64,000 bases of DNA from Bimastos eiseni (Eukaryota > Annelida > Clitellata > Crassiclitellata > Lumbricidae): NCBI GenBank assembly GCA_959347315.1, contig OY365806.1:53993862-54057861 (forward strand), given 5' to 3'. Made by a program: the position numbers and the translations under genes. The stretch's first letter is position 1; each line of letters opens with the position of its first letter. The notes under the pieces are model-generated. The model searched no databases. It was given only the letters and a program-made list of their open reading frames with translations, and had not been told where the DNA came from. Positions 45,491 to 57,029 of the stretch are shown here, in pieces.

Positions 45491-47045
45491 CAGAGGTCCC
45501 CAAAGTGCGGGTGCAATTGCATGATAAATTATATTATATGGACCCTATCTGCAATATAAGTGGGCCTGCATTGCTCTACAACTATGATAAATTGAAAGGG
45601 ATTTTGACCTTTCTCTTTCTGCATGAAGAAATTTTCTTGAACAAATTTCGTGCTGCATGCTTGATGCTTCGATAAGGTCATTTTGAGAATCTGCTGAAAG
45701 GTAGGCCCAATGCAGGGGTCCCCAAAGTGCGACCTGCGGGCCGAATGAGGCCCTCGAGCAGGCCTAATGCGGCCCATGGTCAAATTTTATAATATTGATA
45801 AAATTATACTTATGCCCAATTTGACAATCGCATTATAATTTTAATATTCGCTATAGCAGCATTTAAAATTTAACCAGTTCGATAATGGATTTTCATTTTA
45901 CAAATATAAAAAATTGCATTTTTCCTACATGAATTTTACGGTGCTTTACGCCATTATTATTTTTCAGTTTTCTAGTTGCAATTAATAATTAAGTAATGTG
46001 TCTTGCATACTGGTCGATCTAGTGTTAAAATCAAAATTACTAATGTAGCAACTGTATCTTCATTTGTTAAATATAGCCTTGGCCTTGTATTTCATTGTAG
46101 CTTCAAAATTATTAGGTTAAAATGTTATCAATAAAATGGAATCGGCAAAAAATGTTGTATTAAAGACGAAAGAAATTAATGCAGTTTAATGAAGGTTGGA
46201 CGATGACTATTTGCCATTGAAAACAATGAAAGATAGTTTGTTTAATAATTATGCCAACAAATAATTTCAGTGATGAAAGAATACAATGTCAAAAGACATT
46301 ACGATATAAACTATGAGGATCACGTTGCTTAAAGTTGGTGAAGAGAGAAAACAAAAGGCGGCAAAATTGCAAACTATATTGTGTTTCAGCCCAGGCTATC
46401 TTTAGAAAAGTTAGCTAGATCAAAGTAGCAAATTGCCTACTCGTGAAATTGCAAAAAATTTTAGCCGTTCAGTGGTAGTGAATTTGTAAAGGACTGCCTT
46501 ATGAGAGTGGCAGATCAGGTGGGTGTCCGCTCGATAATCCGAAGGTTTGATAGTCCGAAGGTTCGATAATCCGAAGAAACCTTGGACTAGAATTTGTTCC
46601 GGATTATCGAACCTTCAGAACTATCGAACCTTCGGACTATTGAACCTTCGGACTATCGAACCTTCGGACTATCGATAGGCCTACAGTGTCCCCAAAATAG
46701 AAACGCATTCAAGGAAGTCGATCAGTTTGTCAAGCTAGTCAAACTATGATACACCACGTTGAAGACATTGTTAAAGATCTTGAAAATCAACTTGAGCTCA
46801 AGACTGAAAAGTTTGTTGCCTTTTCCCTAGCAATGGACGATTGAGTGTACGGATATCGGGGACACTGCCCAACTATTAATTTTTTTTCAATACATAAATG
46901 AAATAAATATCACCTACAAATATATGTCATGATTTGCGAAATTCTTATACATTTTTAGTTTTCAATTTGAGCACTCCATTACTGTTTATTTAACTTTATT
47001 ATACGCGCGGCCTATGTGTAAGTAAGCCTTACGTTTCTAGGCCTT
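45491..47045 (+). pseudogene. hAT transposase relic (GTF2IRD2/ZBED-like)
   Basis: CAGAGGTCCCCAAAGTGC at 45491 and CAGGGGTCCCCAAAGTGC at 45713 are hAT 5' termini. From 46136 plus-strand frames read MESAKNVVLKTKEIN, a VMKEYNVKRHYDINYEDHVA block (46270-46330, the end of a BED-like zinc finger), EFVKDCLMRVADQV (46480-46520), CPQNRNAFKEVDQ (46689-46727) and, with one shift, KFVAFSLAMDE then DIGDTAQLLIF (46812-46880). This order is that of the N-terminal half of hAT transposases related to GTF2IRD2. The catalytic core beyond is deleted. A 155-bp MITE interrupts it. The 45503-45712 segment recurs at 58710-58919. Confidence 0.78.
46531..46685. mobile_element. 155-bp fold-back MITE inside the hAT transposase
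   Basis: The left arm is three copies of a 16-bp unit TCGATAATCCGAAGGT; the right arm is the inverted unit (ACCTTCGGACTATCGA) repeated about four times. It is flanked by gtgtccgc and gtgtcccc (7 of 8), and the transposase frame reads ADQV before and CPQN after, so the insertion is exact. Confidence 0.82.
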
Positions 47046-47083
47046 ATATTTATAAGCTAAGCCTGGCTGATCGCCAGTGGCAC

Positions 47084-47395
47084 GTTTGCCTATAGGCGCA
47101 CTAGGCGCGCGCCTGGGCCCCCAAATCTCATGATGAAATCATTAAATGCAAAATTACATATAAGGGGCCCCAAATGAATGAAAACATTTCATATAAGATG
47201 GCATCTCAGAGAGCCCCAAGTGAATGAAAACATTTCTTAAAAAAGAACATCTCAGGGACCCAAAATGAATGAAAACATTTCATACAAAACAATATTTCAG
47301 GGGCCCCCAAATGAATGAAAACATTTCATGCAAAGTAATATCTCAGGGGCCCCTGAACGAACGAAAACGTTTAATACAAAATAGCATGTCTCACG
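47084..47395 (+). repeat. hAT-like terminus and 46-bp tandem repeat
   Basis: CAGTGGCACGTTTGCCTATA, then GGCGCACTAGGCGCGCGCC, is a known hAT-type end. About five copies of a 46-bp unit (GGGGCCCCCAAATGAATGAA, then AACATTTCATxCAAA) follow to 47385. The other end was not found. Confidence 0.65.
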
Positions 47396-47469
47396 TTTGA
47401 AATATTTTAAATGTAATATATTTTCTCTTTTTGCGTCTAAGCATTCACATGACAAGCGTATTATAGTAA

Positions 47470-47560
47470 TTCAGGTTTGAAATGTGGTTAGAGATAGACA
47501 GATGAGGATCAAATGTAAGGATAAGATTGTGGTCGGGGCATCAGAGGTGAAGAGTATGGT
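47470..47560 (-). pseudogene. LINE scrap
   Basis: GATCAAATGTAAGGATAAG and GGGCATCAGAGGTGAAG match the minus-strand LINE block at 7115-7180 (SDAPxxxLSxxFDxH). An isolated fragment in the loop of the large inverted repeat. Confidence 0.5.
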
Positions 47561-48583
47561 GAGTTAAAGGATAGGTACATTTAAGGAATTTACAATGTTT
47601 AATATGGTTTTCGTGGTTTGGTGAAGTTTTCACGACATCCATTGAGAAAGAAGATTAACTGAGTCTCAACTTGAGATGAAGGTGGAAAGATCTGTCGAGG
47701 GGAAGGTATGTACAGTTCCTGGTAAATTTATTGATCAAATAATTCTTGAAGAGATGTACTAAATGTTCTATAAACTGGGTACATTGAATTGTAGCAGTAA
47801 CAAACATAATAAATTTCAAGAATTAATTTTATAGTTAACAGAATTTAATAATTAAAATAAATTAGGCTGATTGACCATTTTGGTCATGTGACCATGAACC
47901 AGAAGTTCACGTGATGTAACCTATAGATGAAATTGAATTCCTTGCCTGAGAAAACCATATTAAATTTTATGGTTCCAGACAAATAGCGGATTGATCACTT
48001 TGGCCATGTGCTCTTCAGCTTAACAATCACGTGATGTTCAGGTTCTTGATAAATGGCTTAATGGCCATTTTGGTCATGACCTAGGTTACATGATGCTCAG
48101 GCAATATTGAATGTACATTTTTTGATATCCTTGTCCCCGAAAACCCTATCCTAGACACCAAGCTCATCCCTGTGTCATCTGTGCTGCCATGTGAAATGGC
48201 AGCTTAAACATTTTAGTCATGTGACCTTGTCCTCCAATGTCACATGATGTTCAAGCATATTGAAAATCTATTTTTCAATTCCTTGCTCTGAAGACCATAT
48301 CCTAGGCACCAAATGCATCCAAATGCAATGGCTGCTTGATCATTTTGACGATGTGGTCTCGACCTCCAAGGTCATGCCATGTTCATGCAATATTGAAAAT
48401 GCAGTTTTATAATTTCCTACCACTGAAAACACCTAGACACCAATATCGCCTCTGTATCAATTATGGTTCCTCAGAAATGGCTGATTGACCATTTTGGTCG
48501 TGTGACCTTGATTCCCAAGATCGTGCGATGTTCAGTCATTATCGAAAATATATTTTTTAAATTCCTTGAGCCATACCTTAGAC

Positions 48584-49374
48584 CAGCGGTTCTCAACCTG
48601 TAGGTTGCGACCTCCACAGGGGTCGCCTTACACTTTACCAGAGGTCGCCTGGAACCCTCAGGAATTTGTAAAAAAAACATTTTAAATCTTGTATCTCGTA
48701 AATAATATTTAAGTAATCATGATATTTACACGAACTGTCCTTCTACTATAGTGACTTTAATGTAATCTTTACTTATTTCTTGTACTATGATTCATTTAAT
48801 AAAATTATTACCAATAACAAATTTTAAATTGTTCTGTTAACCTTTACCCCATCAATTTATTTTTCATGCCAGCCCACACAGATCCTAATTAAATTGCAGG
48901 TATTTCCAAAATTGCATATCACGCATGTATAATATGTCTATATGCATATATATGTATACACATGTAATGTATATATATGTATATTGTATATATATGTATA
49001 TATATATGTATACATATGTATATACACATATATATATATATATATTTAAATACATCTATAAATATATACATATTTACACATATATATGTATATATATATA
49101 CATATATATTTATACGTATATATTTATATGTATATATAAATTAATGTCCGCCCACACCAGACATAGGAGTTTAACCGGTTTTTTTAAATGCCCGCGGGAG
49201 CGGCCTCAGGAGGGGTAAAGGTTAATTAAAGATTGATCATGCTGTTATGCATGAGGTGTATGGATTATCAAATGAAACCTGGTGAAGGCAGTAACCCTTT
49301 TAATAGTTGGTTGTTGCCACCCCTTTGGAAATATTATTAAGGGGCTGCAGGATTAAAAAGGTTGAGAACTGCTG
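48584..49374. mobile_element. hAT MITE with SPIN-like termini, in the fold-back arm
   Basis: Ends CAGCGGTTCTCAACCTGTAG and, inverted, CAGCAGTTCTCAACCTTTT. Flanked by ccttagac (48576-48583) and ccttacac (49375-49382), 7 of 8. The matching place in the left arm (45080-45095, inverted) lacks it, giving an empty site. Length without the nested piggyBac MITE is about 406 bp. The CAGCGGTTCTCAACCTG terminus is shared with SPIN/Charlie-like hATs. Confidence 0.88.
48841..49221. mobile_element. piggyBac-type MITE, 381 bp
   Basis: CCTTTACCCC at the left and its perfect inverse GGGGTAAAGG at the right, bracketed by TTAA (48837-48840 and 49222-49225), the obligate piggyBac target duplication. The interior is largely a (TA)n/(TATG)n microsatellite (48930-49140). 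Nested in the hAT MITE 48584-49374. The tyrosine-rich open frame here is an artefact. Confidence 0.88.
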
Positions 49375-49600
49375 CCTTACACACTAAAATCGCCTTTCTA
49401 TTATCTATAGCTCCAGAAATATCGCTACATATATTTCATGGTGGCCATTTTGGTCGCCATCTTGTTTTGTGGACGCCTGTAGGGGTGGATGACACGTACC
49501 ATACATTTTATGAATCTCCAACATCAGACGAAGAGAATGACACCAACCGCATTGTCCCATCAGTAAAACCCCACGGGATGACAATTACTTCCGGACTATT

Positions 49601-50052
49601 AGCCTTGCTCAGGTGAATCTGAGATTTCTCTGCTGAGAAGGTTGTATGTTACCTCATTGTTCGTGGTGAAAACAAATTCATATTCTGTGAAACAACTTGT
49701 TCTTCATCAGCAGATAGGGAGAATATAGCAATATACATGATTTGTCTCATAAATGTCACAATCAAACAAATGAGAATGTGGAAAATGAAATCTACAGCAA
49801 AGTGTCAACATGTCCAAGTCATATGTAAATAAGAGAGACCAAGATTGACCACATACCACCCTTTAACGATTTCTATGTATTAAATTCAAAGCTATGGGAT
49901 GCTTGTGTGTAAATCCTTTAATGACAAACTGCATCAGTTTCCCAGTCACTTTTAGTGCACACTCCTCGTTACAGGGTTAAGTGAATACAAGTATAATCAG
50001 GACTTATCACAGGATGTAAACTCTTTTGCACATTTCAGGTATAGAGGTTACA
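49601..50052. other. Intronic sequence, no recognised feature
   Basis: AT-rich spacer between the large inverted repeat and the hAT relic at 50061. Nothing recognised. Confidence 0.35.
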
Positions 50053-50060
50053 TAGATCCG

Positions 50061-51818
50061 CAGGGTTGGACTGAGGTGTTCGAGTGGCCCCGGAAAAGAA
50101 ATAAAAACCGGCCCATCTGACTTCTATTTTTCCTTATGCACTTTTTCCATCCAAGTCTGAGGCCTTAAAAGTCATGAGTCACTTTACAAATTACAGCATT
50201 AATAACAAAAAAGATAAAGCGCAAATATAGGTTTTAATTAGATATAAAATATCAAGAATATATTGATCCTTCACACTTACATCCTGAGTTGTGTCCAAAT
50301 GCAGCTTTAATTTCCTCCAAAATGTTTTTTTGTGTTATTTATCTCCTTGCATCAATGATATCATTTAATTATATAATTTAATGTCGTCTTCGATATAAGG
50401 GTAATCAAATTTCCTCTCTCCCTATTTGCTAAATTATCCACATATCTATTTTTGCTCTTCTCAATAACTGTATCAAGATGTTTTTTAATTAGTGGATCAA
50501 ATTTTGACAACAGTAATAAAATTTCCAAGAAATTGCCATGATCGATTGTATCGTCAATTAACACATAGGCAATTGTAACAACACTTACAGTCAGCACTCA
50601 GTATTGTCAGCAGTATTGCCACCTTTATATATTTCTCGATCGATAGCTAAGACCATGTTTTCCAATCATTTTCAAAACCTCAATTACTCTCTCTAGCACT
50701 TGTCTCTTTTCTTGAACTTGTTGGAACGTAATTTTATTTTGTTTAAAGAATAAACTGCTATCAATGTCTCTTTCATTTACAGACATGATATGAGCTTCCA
50801 CATAGATCTTGTGATATTTGCTGCTTTCATGTTCCTTTATTCATTGATGCACATGTTTCCAAGAATTCATTTCTTCTGTGAAAGAGTTCATATAGTCCGT
50901 CTTGCCATATGCTAAGCATACTGTGCAAAACAGAGCTTTAGATTCTTTACAGTATGACTGACACCCAATTCCTAATGATACCATCGCTTCTGAAAAATAC
51001 CCGATGTGCATTTGCAAATGGTAGATTAGTTTCACTCGCACTAGGTTGTATTGCGTGAAATTTAAAAAATGATTGTAAAGTATTCTGTCAAGGATGTTTG
51101 AAATAGTAAGGAGTGTTTTTATCATCGATACCTGAAGTTTCTGAACTGTCATTTTCGGGGTTTAGATCTGTCAATGTTGCTTTCATAGATATTGTGTTAT
51201 CAGTTAACTCAGTTTCTAAACGTAAGGTGGGAATCAAGTTTGCTGGCAATACTGAATGTTGACTGTAACTGTTGTCATCATTTTTATTTTTTCAGGTTGT
51301 GTACTTATTGAAGGTGTTTGTTTAGAGATGGTGTCTTTGATTTGAGAATTGGAGTAGTTTAATCGACTAGATTTTGGCATTTACTTCCATCTTTGGCCAG
51401 AGTTTTTAGTTTATTATCTCTTACTCTCTCCACACCACCTTTACCTGTATATTTCTAAAGTAAATTACTCATAACCGTAAATTATTTTATTAAATTAATA
51501 TTAATTACTACTAACCAACAATAACAAAAAATTCTTCATCAGGGTAGATGCAGCAGAAGTAGAGAGCCTAAGAGACTAGAGAGGCAAATTGTCAATTCTA
51601 ACATGGCAGCCGTTGACTCAGCGACTGCCATGTTACTGGATCATAAACCTGCTATGCCTACGAAGCTCTTTATTTACATAAGACTACGGCAGAGGGCTGC
51701 TGTTTGTATGAACAATATGACCGTCGTTTTGGTTTGGTAGTGCTTCTATAAATTTATCACAGCACTGATTCTGGCAGCCCACCGGGATTCTTCCCGATGT
51801 CCCGGCAGTCCACCACTG
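50061..51818 (-). pseudogene. hAT element with ZMYM1-like transposase relic
   Basis: Ends CAGGGTTGGACTGAGG and, inverted, CAGTGGTGGACTGCCGGG; flanks tagatccg and tagatcaa share 6 of 8 bases. On the minus strand, 51152-50841 contains SKALFCTVCLAYGKTDYMNS and a SWKHVHQ block, the TTF-type zinc finger that opens many hAT transposases. Then 50597-50361 has DHGNFLEILLLLSKFDPLIK and LISKTTLNYIIK, the DUF4371 region found in ZMYM1/THAP-associated hATs. The catalytic C-terminal half is missing. One of the few elements here with readable transposase. Confidence 0.82.
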
Positions 51819-51957
51819 TAGATCAAACAACAACATAGTATTGTGGCATTTCTTGTCACAGGCAAACGAATTCTTAGCAGATTCTGTAGAATCACAGAAA
51901 CAGTGTGCATTAGCTTTACGATTTTTCAATGTGAAGCAACAATGACGTTCTTCTTAC

Positions 51958-52083
51958 CTCGATCCATTATCAGAGGAGCATTTGGTCCGATGAGCATAGC
52001 CACAGCCCCAGCACCACCCGTTGGCCTGGCATTACCATTAGCATAAACAGCTATATCACCAGCAACCACAAGTGCATATCGAC
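51958..52083 (-). CDS. HMGCS1: HMG-CoA synthase, coding exon 2
   Basis: 126 bp encoding residues 149-190, with an acceptor TGTTCTAG and donor GTAAGA. It reads [20 protein letters not shown] (150-169), then [20 protein letters not shown]. [26 protein letters not shown] is the most conserved core of HMG-CoA synthase, forming part of the thiolase-fold interface and CoA site. Phases (2 bases in, 1 base out) fit exons 1 and 3. The intron before it is 1126 bp, of which 768 bp is one MITE. Confidence 0.97.
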
Positions 52084-52369
52084 CTAGAACATGAAAGCAT
52101 AGTTTGACCACTGGTATTTGGGTTTAGCTCTGGAATTAAGTCTTTTAAATTTTTACATGGACATTTAAAAACAAAAATTCAATTACATCTACAAGCAATG
52201 TAAGCTCATTTTCTCATTGGCAATGCACTACAGTAAATATCATCTTTGTCCCCATCTTTGCAAGTCTGAACTTCACATGTTCCATTTGGTTCATAAAAGG
52301 ATCTATAAGGTTGCAGTTTTCCAGGAAAATCACTAGTAAGTAAGGATGTACCAATAGAACAGAGAAAGG

Positions 52370-53137
52370 TAGAGCTGTACCGATTAATTGGCCGGCCGAT
52401 TAATCGGGTCGATTAATTGGGCTGATTATAGAGACATCGGCAATATCGGATATCGGCAAGAAAATCAGTGCCGATATTTAACAACTTTTTTCATTTTATA
52501 ATATTATTTTCAGTCTTTAAGAGCAAACTGACGACAGCAACATCATTGGGTCTGTGAAGGACAGCATTCCGTTCGCTTCCCATAGCATGGGGAACTCGGG
52601 CTTCTACTTCAGAAAAGTTCAGACTACCCAGTAACCATTGTGCTAGACTGCTAGTACTGTGGTTAAGTGTCTACAGCTGTAGCCTGTAGTGCAGAGTGAG
52701 TCATAGACTCGTAGTGCCTGCTTTATTACCCTGGGCACAATCATGTCATTTTAGGCCAAATTGGCAAGTCCTAAAAGTGGCCCATCTGGGTAGGGAATGG
52801 CATAATTGGTATGTTAGAAGAAGGGGTCTAGTTACACAGATTATCTTTCCTCTCATGCAAGGTCGACAGCGGGTGGTGTGCCTAATCTGTATTGGCTGCC
52901 TAGGATTAGTCCCCAACTAATGCACACGTCTCTTACGGCACAAGTGTTTGCTTGTATCACAACAATAGGCAGTAGCAGGTCTATCTTTTAGAACCGGTCA
53001 TATTGGGAAACACAATTAAATAATCAGTAAAATAATCGGTAAAAATAATCGGCTAAATAATCAGGTCTAGGTAAACGAATAATTGGCAATAATCGGTATC
53101 GGCATAATTGGCAAAAAGCGATATTGGTAGAGCTCTA
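52370..53137. mobile_element. hAT-type MITE, copy B, 768 bp
   Basis: TAGAGCTGTACC at the left and GGTAGAGCTCTA at the right, with identical 8-bp duplications gagaaagg (52362-52369 and 53138-53145). The best-preserved of three copies (see 3963 and 57030). Interior palindromes of GATTAATCGGCC. It lies between HMGCS1 coding exons 1 and 2, ending about 70 bp from the exon 1 donor. Confidence 0.93.
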
Positions 53138-53209
53138 GAGAAAGGTACCATATTGAAATCATTAGAAAACTAAACTCACAACAAAACAAAAACTTTGAGA
53201 CTACATTAC

Positions 53210-53654
53210 CATCCCAATAGCTTGACTCAATCCAGTTAACAGCATTGAAAAGAGCAGATGTGCCACCATAGCAAGCGTTTGTTGTATCGACTCCTTCTAC
53301 ATCAGAATTTCCAGAACTCTCAAACAGTTGCATGAGTACAGTTTTGACACTCTTTGATTTGTCTATAATTGTCTCAGTTCCAACTTCCAATCTTCCAATA
53401 TCATTGTATGTTAAGCTGTTACGTTCAACTAGTCGCTGGACAACAGTCAGGCAGAGGGAGTTGATGTCTTCACGGTCTGAACAGAAACCCATCTTTGATT
53501 GGCCAAGACCAATGGTATATTTGCCAGCAGCAATACCATCAAATGCCTCCAGTTCAGACTGATCCACATACTGATAAGGAAAGTAGACTTCAATGGCAAT
53601 GATGCCAACATCTTCTGGCCATCCGGCCAAAGTTCTTTTTTGAGTATGTGGCAT
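53210..53654 (-). CDS. HMGCS1: HMG-CoA synthase, coding exon 1 (start, catalytic Glu and Cys)
   Basis: 445 bp encoding residues 1-148 and the first base of 149; donor GTAATG. HMG-CoA synthase condenses acetyl-CoA with acetoacetyl-CoA, the committed entry to the mevalonate/sterol pathway. Seen: [20 protein letters not shown] (12-31), [19 protein letters not shown] (45-63), [16 protein letters not shown] with Glu94 as general acid, and DTTNACYGG with the nucleophile Cys128. The N terminus has no mitochondrial presequence, so it is the cytosolic type. The ATG directly follows a TTCTTTAG acceptor, so upstream exon(s) are non-coding. The assembled protein is 482 residues; human HMGCS1 is 520, the difference being mainly the C-terminal tail. 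Confidence 0.97.
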
Positions 53655-53936
53655 CTAAAGAAGAACAGACAAACAATAATTGGAACTTCTTGAGGCCAGA
53701 TCTGAATTTCACAGCAATGTTATTTGCTTAAAAAGTATAATTACAGAATTCAACATTCACAAAATACCAATTGCAAATGCTTAAATGGTCAAGCAATGCT
53801 AGTTTTCAGCCCTGAAGAAACCATTTTTATACCATAATTGAAGGCTCAATATGGCCATTTTAGATTAAGCGTTCCAAAAACTAATTGATTAAGATTGAGT
53901 GAACTATGTGGGTTCAGGTACAATCAGGAAGCAGTT

Positions 53937-53968
<32 letters not shown>

Positions 53969-55330
53969 CATATATATATATATAGTGCTATTTTCCTGAG
54001 GATCTGAGGGATTGTGGGTTTCAGGTAAGAAAGTCAGGATGAGGCACCCCAGGGACCATATGCATGGATTGGAATAGCTAGGGCGTAACTCTTACCTCTG
54101 ACATGAAACTCGACTATGTCGGAGTATCACGTAATACTGCTATGTGTGAGGCAGGAATTGAGCGTTAGGCTGGACATAAATTTACTCCTGGTTGACCCTA
54201 GGTGTAAGTCTGCTATTCCTGAATAGGGTCATAACCAAAATGACGACCATTGTTATGATTCGTCACATTCGACGAAGTTTATGACGCTAAAGTGTGTTTC
54301 TAGATCATCACAATCCTCTATGGAAGATAACACATTTTATTATGCCTTCCATTTTCACCATGGGAAATTGCTACTCAGATTAATTTGGGACAAAGTGGCT
54401 GACGATGTAGCATATGATGTGCGGAGTATAGGTTCGTTGCCTTTGGTTGTGTATTTAATTTAATAAAATATGAACCAAATGTCATCTTGTTGCTCTAACA
54501 CTAATACAATGAACTCTTTGCATTTTATCATGCACGTACAATTAATTAATTTGAATGATTTTCACAAAATGTGATTTAGGACTTTATATCTTAGCCGTTG
54601 CAATTCGAATTAAGCGCTATAAATATCTTTGCACATGCGTAAAGCCTAGTCTCGCATGTCCTAAGTCAGGTGCAACTATTCCGCGGTTTACTGCTCGCTC
54701 ATGCATGGCAACAACGGCCAAGGTCTATTTGGAGAATAGTTACTTCGGGTGTAAGCTCTGTTTGGAGAATAAGCTTTTTCAACCCCATGCATATGGGCCC
54801 AGGCAAATAAGTATATACATACAATAAGTACACACTGCACAGATTATACTGTGCTTTGTCCTGAATCACTAGGGGAGACAGAGGAAAGGTGGTAAGGTGA
54901 TGTACTTAATTTCAAACTCCACAAATGCAGATAAAGAGTTCAAATCGAGGTTCTAATAAAACTGATTCATCGTGAAGACAATTCTGGTTTTGAATAACTT
55001 CAAGCTTTGTTCTAAATGCCAATCTGTTCTATTCTAGGTGGGCATAACCGAGTAGACAATTTCCACCGAGTACCAAATCCGAGTATTTGGATGCACTATA
55101 TGCTGCATGCTGGATCCAGGTATGAACCAAATAGTAGTGGCAAATCTGGCCAGCGAGTAGTGGTGACGCTTGCATTGAAAATTTGGTACGCAATAGCGGC
55201 AATACGCATGTTCCGCACATGATGTTCATTTAAAACATATTGAAGAAAGATGTTCCATAATTTCATTAAAAATTGGTCTTTTATCTTTCTTTTGGTACAC
55301 AATTGCGTATTTTGCAACCTTTGAAGTTGA
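53655..55330. other. HMGCS1 5' UTR intron, proximal part
   Basis: Contains an (AT)n microsatellite at 53936-53983 and unassigned sequence. Short open frames (54281, 54555, 55016) have no recognised similarity. Confidence 0.4.
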
Positions 55331-55334
55331 CCGA

Positions 55335-55490
55335 CTTGAGCCCTTCCTATGAGAACAAATCCGAGACATGTGAGATAAATAATAAGGTGACAAAATTCGA
55401 TTATCGTTTTGCAAATGACAGAAACCGATTATCGATTTCAAAAACCGATAGCCGGTTCTCCGGTTATCGTCTAACATCCCTATTGTTAAC
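55335..55490. repeat. hAT-like terminus with CGATTATCG motifs
   Basis: Read from 55485 leftward: TAGGGATGTTAGACGATAA, CCGGAGAACCGGCTATCGG, then three ATCGATAATCGG-like motifs. TAGGGATG is a common hAT end. Only one end is visible. Confidence 0.5.
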
Positions 55491-55494
55491 TAGA

Positions 55495-57025
55495 TGCAAG
55501 TGCTTTCAAGCACTTTAAGGAGAATGAGTTCATCACAGTCACAGGCAGCACTAAAATCCTGTGACAACAGAGCAGTGATGAAGCCAGAGTCAAGTGTCAT
55601 GATCATATGATTATAGACTTCAAGGACCGCAGTTTAAGTTGATAATAATAATAAGAATAATGTTAGCATAATTTCAAACTGACAAACCGCAGTGTGATTA
55701 CAAACATAGCATGAACGAATGATGACAAGTTATTATATGAGTCAAATTTAACTGTTGTCATGATCATATGATTATATGATTATAGACTTCAAGCTCAAGG
55801 TGCCCATTATGTTATGCATCTCATTTAAACAATGCTGCTTCCTAGCAAAAGAAAGACTAGTCAACTATGGGAATCAAACTCAGTTCCTCAACTCTGCATG
55901 TCAGAGTTGCCATAATTCTAAGCCTCCTCAGAGGGGTAGTACAGTGAATGCAGCAGAAACCATATTTTGATGGCTGTAGTGAGGATTTGGATTCAACATA
56001 GTTAGAGAGCTGATGGCATGTTCAACAAGTGTGGAGATGAAAGATAGATTAGATCGGAAGGGTCAAGGCCTGATTTGTTGATGTGAGGATAAATGATGAC
56101 ACGCTTGTGGGAAGCGAGTAAGGTAGCTGGGAAGAGTGAGCAATTTATGAGTAGTATCAAGATAGAGCAAAAAAATTTCACAGGAAGTTAGTCGTCTAAA
56201 TTTAAGTCACCGAGAAGTTTATCAACTTTAGGCCGAGGGATCAACTCGGGCAAGACTTACTCAGAAATAAATAATACATTCCACTCAGATAAACAATATG
56301 GCTGTCCCCGAATGCGCTCAAATAGAGCGCCGATACCAACCCAGGCACATCCCATAATGCAGTGCACTAATCAATTTATTGACTTTCACTGTCTGAAAGC
56401 CTGTTTTGATAGGATAAGCACCTAACAGGCTGCCATACGCACAGTGTTTCTCTACTATCGAATTCCATACATTAAATTTTATCCCACGTGCAACTTAGTG
56501 GTTGATCTCATCACTCACTGGTGTTTGAAGCAGCTTTACCAACGTTTTATGATACCTGGCTATACAGCTTTATTTTCTTCGTTCTTACTTATTTACATCC
56601 TGTCCCCTATTGCCTGTAACTTGTTGTGGTATGTTGACATATGTTTCAATAAACGAATATATCACAAGTAATTAAAGAAAACAACATTCTGTTACAAAAT
56701 GAACCTTAATGGAACTTTCCAAAATTTTTTAAGAATGTTGCAAAGGTTCATATAATTAAAAGAATAAGTTTCTGAAATTGTGACCAAGCACACATGTTCT
56801 GGAAAGATTTCTTGTGTCCAAAAGAACTATTTAAACTCACAAAATACAACAATTGAAAATTGAAACTTAAAAGCCCACAATGCAATAAACCGTTTTCAAA
56901 TGACTCAAATGATTGCTGCAGTTCGTAATCGTTGGTAACCCCAACATTTCTACAGCGCCCACAAAAGCAAAGTTGCGGGAACCAGCTTATTCACATTGCA
57001 AATGAGTTTGATAATTTGGCACTTG
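55495..57025. other. HMGCS1 5' UTR intron, middle part
   Basis: GTCATGATCATATGATTATAGACTTCAAG occurs twice in part (55595-55625 and 55755-55790). Otherwise no recognised gene or repeat boundary. Confidence 0.4.
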
Positions 57026-57029
57026 TGGC

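Larger units (their letters stand above)
44853..49600. mobile_element. Large inverted-repeat (fold-back) element, 4.7 kb
   Basis: The left arm (44853-45488) and right arm (about 47865-49600 after removing a nested MITE) are inverted copies: TAGTCCGGxAG at the tip, then TTGGTGTCATTxTCTTC, AAACAAGATGGCG and TCTGGAGCTAT, then a subrepeat series. The subrepeats, about 120-150 bp apart, centre on GGTCACATGACCAAAATGGTC and GCCATTTCT; two to three are in the left arm and six in the right. No transposase belongs to it; the loop (45490-47860) holds hAT and LINE relics. No clear target-site duplication was found at the tips. It fills much of the 7.4-kb intron between exons 2 and 3. Confidence 0.75.

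Noticed and set aside
48925..49218. 97-codon tyrosine/isoleucine-rich frame
   Set aside because: Translation of a (TA)n/(TATG)n microsatellite inside a piggyBac MITE.
53997..54260. snRNA-like or other RNA gene near TAACTCTTACCTCTGACATG
   Set aside because: Only a short resemblance to a spliceosomal RNA; no supporting stems or promoter element.
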